Shown: positions 13,973 to 16,212 of the stretch, piece after piece | Layout of the letters: each line of letters begins with the position of its first letter | Numbering within the stretch: position 1 is the first letter of the stretch | NCBI GenBank assembly: GCA_030840665.1 | Contig: JAVEEB010000139.1 | Span: forward strand, 1 to 16,212 | Length of the DNA: 16,212 bases | Direction of reading: 5' to 3' | From: Frankiaceae bacterium | GTDB lineage: Bacteria > Actinomycetota > Actinomycetes > JAVEEB01 | The notes under the pieces: generated by a model | Told to the model about the DNA's origin: nothing | Database searches by the model: none | The model's input: only the letters and a program-made list of their open reading frames with translations | Position numbers and translations under genes: made by a program

Positions 13973-13996
13973 GGCCGGGCGCATTTGCGCCCGGCC
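13973..13996. terminator. Strong hairpin terminator between convergent genes
   Basis: GGCCGGGCGC (13973-13982) and GCGCCCGGCC (13987-13996) pair perfectly around an ATTT loop, extended by A-T at 13972/13997. It lies between the GT39 gene (plus, ends 13838) and the TM-helix gene (minus, ends 14020) and can serve both. The U-tract is weak (TTCC), as is common in high-G+C actinobacteria. Confidence 0.8.
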
Positions 13997-14019
13997 TTCC
14001 GTTCGCCATCAATCAGGGA

Positions 14020-14949
14020 TCAGCCGCCCCATTGGCCCCTGTTCGGCGGGTCCATCGGGTCGGACGGGGAGCGGTACCCCTCCGGGTTGTAACCCGCCGG
14101 TCGGGGAGCGCCCGCAGATGCGGGATCGACCAGGTGCGCAGGACCCCCGTCGTACACAACCGTGTCTTCAGTCACGTTGCCCGCCGGCTGCCGAACGGGG
14201 GCGGGAGTCGGCGGCTGCTCGGTCGGGTACGGCTGGTAGCCCGACGCGGCATCCGCTCTTGTCTGCGCGGCCTTTGCCTGGGCCGCGGCCTTCACAGTTG
14301 GGGCATCCTCTTCCACCTTGTCCAGCGCCCGCGTCCACCGCTCGCTCATCGGCTTGATGAGACCGCCGCCGATGCCGACAACGGCGATGCCCGCGACAGC
14401 GAACAGCGCCGCGAACGCGATGGCGTTCACGATGGCCGGCGCAACGTTCAGCTGGCTCAGGGCTGCGAGCACCCCGAAGACGGCGATGAACGCACCGACG
14501 AACGTGGAAACCGTGTCACCGTAGGAGACTCCGCCCAGCACGGAACGCAGAATGTTGCGCACGATGCTCGCCAGCCAGAGGGCCAGCACCACGATTGCCA
14601 CGGCCGCGACGATCCGCGGCAGGAACGCGACGGTCGCCGCGATGTAGACGGTGACCGGGTTGTCGCCGAAGGCCTGGAATGCCAGCGAGAGCCCGATGAG
14701 CCAGACGGCCACCTTGACCACCGTGCCGAGGAGACCGGCGACGCCGCCCTTCGCCTTCTGCACCACCTGCCGCCCGTATTCGTTCTTGGCGACCAAGTTG
14801 TCGACGCCGACTCGCCGGGCGATCCTCGTGACGATGCCGGCCACGATTTTGGCGACGATCCACGTCACCAGGATGATCAGAATGAATGCGGCCAGATGCG
14901 GTAGGAAGGCTCCGGCCGTCCGCAGCCCGTCGCGAATTCCTTGTCCCAT
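14020..14949 (-). CDS. TM-helix-repeat membrane protein, mechanosensitive-channel-like (CmpX/MscS-related)
   Basis: The 309-residue protein starts at the ATG at 14949 (MGQGIRDGLRTAG), supported by GAGAGG nine bases upstream (14959-14964). An ATG at 14985 would add 12 residues without support. Four to five hydrophobic segments are seen: FLPHLAAFILIILVTWIVAKIVAGI, GLLGTVVKVAVWLIGLSLAFQAFG, YIAATVAFLPRIVAAVAIVVLALWLASIVRNIL, VSTFVGAFIAVFGVLAALSQL and IVNAIAFAALFAVAGIAVVGIGGGLI. The motifs VDNLVAKNEYG and GVSYGDTVSTFVG are typical of the conserved TM-helix repeat family related to small mechanosensitive channels. The last 90 residues are a disordered, Pro-rich cytoplasmic tail ending PPNRGQWGG. 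The canonical MscS beta-domain is absent, so gating by tension is uncertain. It is divergent from the gene at 15081 and has no operon partner here. Confidence 0.85.
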   Translation of the reverse strand: MGQGIRDGLRTAGAFLPHLAAFILIILVTWIVAKIVAGIVTRIARRVGVDNLVAKNEYGRQVVQKAKGGVAGLLGTVVKVAVWLIGLSLAFQAFGDNPVTVYIAATVAFLPRIVAAVAIVVLALWLASIVRNILRSVLGGVSYGDTVSTFVGAFIAVFGVLAALSQLNVAPAIVNAIAFAALFAVAGIAVVGIGGGLIKPMSERWTRALDKVEEDAPTVKAAAQAKAAQTRADAASGYQPYPTEQPPTPAPVRQPAGNVTEDTVVYDGGPAHLVDPASAGAPRPAGYNPEGYRSPSDPMDPPNRGQWGG

Positions 14950-15067
14950 GGGGTCGTTCCTCTCGAAAGTCGGCAAGCGTGACACGCCTGTCCGTTACGT
15001 CCGGTTTGCCCGCATTGAGGCCGACGTAAGCGGATGCCGTCCCGTGCGGCTCGGCGCGGGCGGCCGA

Positions 15068-15081
15068 TACCGTGTGCGCGG
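15068..15081 (+). promoter_or_regulatory. Probable leaderless promoter: -10 element TACCGT before GTG start
   Basis: TACCGT (15068-15073) fits TAnnnT and ends seven bases before the GTG at 15081, so transcription would begin at the start codon itself. No ribosome-binding site precedes the gene. Leaderless transcripts with this geometry are frequent in actinobacteria. No clear -35 is seen. Confidence 0.5.
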
Positions 15082-15797
15082 TGAGCCCGTTGACCATCCC
15101 CGCCGCGCGACAGGGGCCACCGGGGATCGCTAACGGGGGCTGGCTGGCGGGCCTGTTGGCGGAGGCGGCCGGGACGCCCAGATCAGGCACCGTGACCCTT
15201 CGCAAACCCACGCCGGTGGACACGGCGCTCAGCCTCATCGCGAGCGACGGCGGCGCCGCCCTCAGCCTCGGCGGCGTGGAGCTGGCGACACTCGCCGCCG
15301 GCGCGCCCGACAGCCAACTGCCGGCGCCGGTTTCCTGGCAGGAGTCGGTTGCCGCGGCTCCCTCGTACATCGGTCTCGTCCGCCATCCCTTCCCCGGCTG
15401 CCTGGTGTGCGGCAGCGGCCGTACCGAGACCGACGCCCTGTGCCTGCGGCCCGGTCGCATCAGTCCGGACGTGGTCGCCGCCCCGTGGCAGCCGGCGGCG
15501 TGGACGGACGACGGCAGCGGCCACGTGACCATCCCCGCGCTGTGGGCCGCGCTCGACTGCCCCAGCGCATGGGCGATTGACGACGAGGGGCGAGCCGTGG
15601 TCCTGGGGCGGATCTCGGTGCGCATCGACAGCGTGCCGCGCGTCGGTGAACGGCTTGTCGTGGTCGGCTCGGTGCGCGAGCGGACCAGCAGGCGCATCGC
15701 CCAGTGCGGCTCGGCGATCTACGACGAAGCGGGGTCGCCGCTCGCCGTTGCCGCGTCGACGTGGTTCGCCGTCGACATTGCGACGTTCGCGCGCTAG
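15081..15797 (+). CDS. Conserved hypothetical protein, probable hotdog-fold (thioesterase-like)
   Basis: The 238-residue product begins at the GTG at 15081 (MSPLTIPAARQGPPGIANGG) if the leaderless model is right; a GTG at 15072 would add three residues. No signal peptide or membrane helix is seen, so it is cytoplasmic. Notable parts are GIANGGWLAGLLAEAAG near the start, a basic/acidic beta segment VTLRKPTPVDTALSL, the CxxC-containing stretch FPGCLVCGSGRTETDALCL (about 104-122), and IPALWAALDCPSAWAI. The helix-strand order and the CxxCG motif resemble actinobacterial proteins annotated as hotdog or PaaI-like thioesterase family, which act on acyl-CoA or acyl-carrier substrates. No catalytic residue can be assigned, so the function is a tentative family guess. 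Its stop overlaps the convergent FN3 gene. Confidence 0.8.
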   Translation: MSPLTIPAARQGPPGIANGGWLAGLLAEAAGTPRSGTVTLRKPTPVDTALSLIASDGGAALSLGGVELATLAAGAPDSQLPAPVSWQESVAAAPSYIGLVRHPFPGCLVCGSGRTETDALCLRPGRISPDVVAAPWQPAAWTDDGSGHVTIPALWAALDCPSAWAIDDEGRAVVLGRISVRIDSVPRVGERLVVVGSVRERTSRRIAQCGSAIYDEAGSPLAVAASTWFAVDIATFAR

Positions 15798-16212
15798 TCG
15801 GACTCCCCGACCCGGCGTCGACGCGCGACCGCGGTGATGGCCGCGCCCAGAGCGATCAGCGCGACCCCGGTCTCGCCCAGCACACCGAGCGGCGCACCGG
15901 TGCGGACGTGCGACGGGACGCCCTCGAGTGCGAGGGCCTGCGACATGACACTGACCGCCGAATCACCGGCTGTGCTGTGCGCGATGACGCGGAAGGTGTA
16001 CGAGGTGCCAGCGGCCAAACCCGTGATCACACAGGTGGTCGCTGTGGGGGGCACGGGATGGCACGAGGCGCCGCCCGGCGTCGCCCGCACCGTGTAGCCG
16101 GTGATCGTGGAGCCGAAAAGGTGTGCCGGGGGTTGCCAGGTGACCGTGACGACAGCGCCGGCAACCGTGGCCGCGGGAGCGAGCGGCGCCGAGGGCGGCC
16201 CGAACGGCTGGG
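15794..16212 (-). CDS. Fibronectin type III surface protein, C-terminal part, runs off right edge
   Basis: The frame is open to the window end, giving the last 138 residues of a larger protein. An FN3 domain spans most of it: PSAPLAPAATVAGAVVTVTWQPP, STITGYTVRATPGG, TTCVITGLAAGTSYTFRVIAHSTAGDS. Two cysteines in the FN3 loops (SCHPVPPTATTC) may form a disulfide. The C-terminus reads VPSHVRTGAPLGV, a hydrophobic segment (VALIALGAAITAVA) and RRRRVGESD, the layout of a cell-wall sorting signal with VRTG in place of LPXTG. It is probably exported and anchored at the surface, perhaps by the class F sortase about 7.8 kb away or by another enzyme. The start and remaining domains are not visible. Confidence 0.88.
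   Translation of the reverse strand, partial: QPFGPPSAPLAPAATVAGAVVTVTWQPPAHLFGSTITGYTVRATPGGASCHPVPPTATTCVITGLAAGTSYTFRVIAHSTAGDSAVSVMSQALALEGVPSHVRTGAPLGVLGETGVALIALGAAITAVARRRRVGESD

Noticed and set aside
12552-14012. 486-residue minus-strand open frame opposite the GT39 gene
   Set aside because: It is Arg/Gly/Ala-rich, repeats a motif only because the underlying DNA repeat does, and runs through the terminator hairpin. The plus strand holds the real gene.
15850-15885. LGETG in the FN3 protein as the sortase site
   Set aside because: It lies within the hydrophobic segment, leaving only about 12 hydrophobic residues before the basic tail. VRTG thirteen residues upstream has better spacing, though LGETG is not fully excluded.

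Overview
The window is high-GC DNA (roughly two thirds G+C) in which nearly every real gene casts long open reading frames on the opposite strand. The gene content points to a free-living actinobacterium, not assignable to genus from sequence alone. Evidence includes GTG starts, 4-base ATGA/GTGA stop-start overlaps, a class F sortase, a GtrA-fused glycosyltransferase, a GT39 protein with Gly-rich inserts and a putative leaderless start. There are no insertion sequences, phage genes or CRISPR arrays.

Layout. (1) 1-2990, minus strand: a metal-handling operon read from right to left. It encodes a small secreted Met/His-rich membrane-anchored protein, a NapH/NosR/CcoG-like membrane polyferredoxin, and the N-terminal half of a heavy-metal P1B-type ATPase that runs off the left edge. 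Upstream, at 3072-3091, lies a tandem direct repeat that closely resembles the CopR box known from corynebacterial copper regulation. (2) 3201-3273: tRNA-Arg(CCT). (3) 3304-5899, minus strand: a Ser/Gly-rich secreted or tethered protein, a HisKA_3-type sensor kinase and a NarL/LuxR-type response regulator, probably one operon. (4) 5900-6244: a 345-bp divergent promoter region holding a 12-bp perfect palindrome. (5) 6245-8023, plus strand: a DUF3494 ice-binding-like adhesin with a cell-wall-sorting-like tail, followed at once by a class F sortase. (6) 8009-10344, minus strand: an OmpR-type regulator and a HAMP/HisKA kinase, overlapping by GTGA. (7) 10534-13838, plus strand: a divergent two-gene operon of a polyprenyl-phosphate sugar transferase (GT2 plus GtrA) and a GT39 membrane glycosyltransferase. 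The intervening 189 bp carry helically phased direct repeats. The operon ends in a duplicated 3' end and a strong hairpin terminator. (8) 14020-14949, minus strand: a TM-helix-repeat (mechanosensitive-channel-like) protein. (9) 15081-15797, plus strand: a probable hotdog-fold protein with a likely leaderless start. (10) 15794-16212, minus strand: the C-terminus of a fibronectin type III surface protein whose stop codon overlaps its neighbour's in a shared CTAG.

How the parts fit. Most of the window deals with the cell envelope. The most interesting modules are these: a possible Cu(II)-reduction/Cu(I)-export operon with its own CopR-like operator; an ice-binding protein paired with a dedicated sortase and a non-LPXTG tail (GVHTG), with a second VxTG tail on the FN3 protein; and a two-component system facing a surface-glycosylation operon across an array of phased repeats. 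All functional links between genes are inferences from family membership and gene order.
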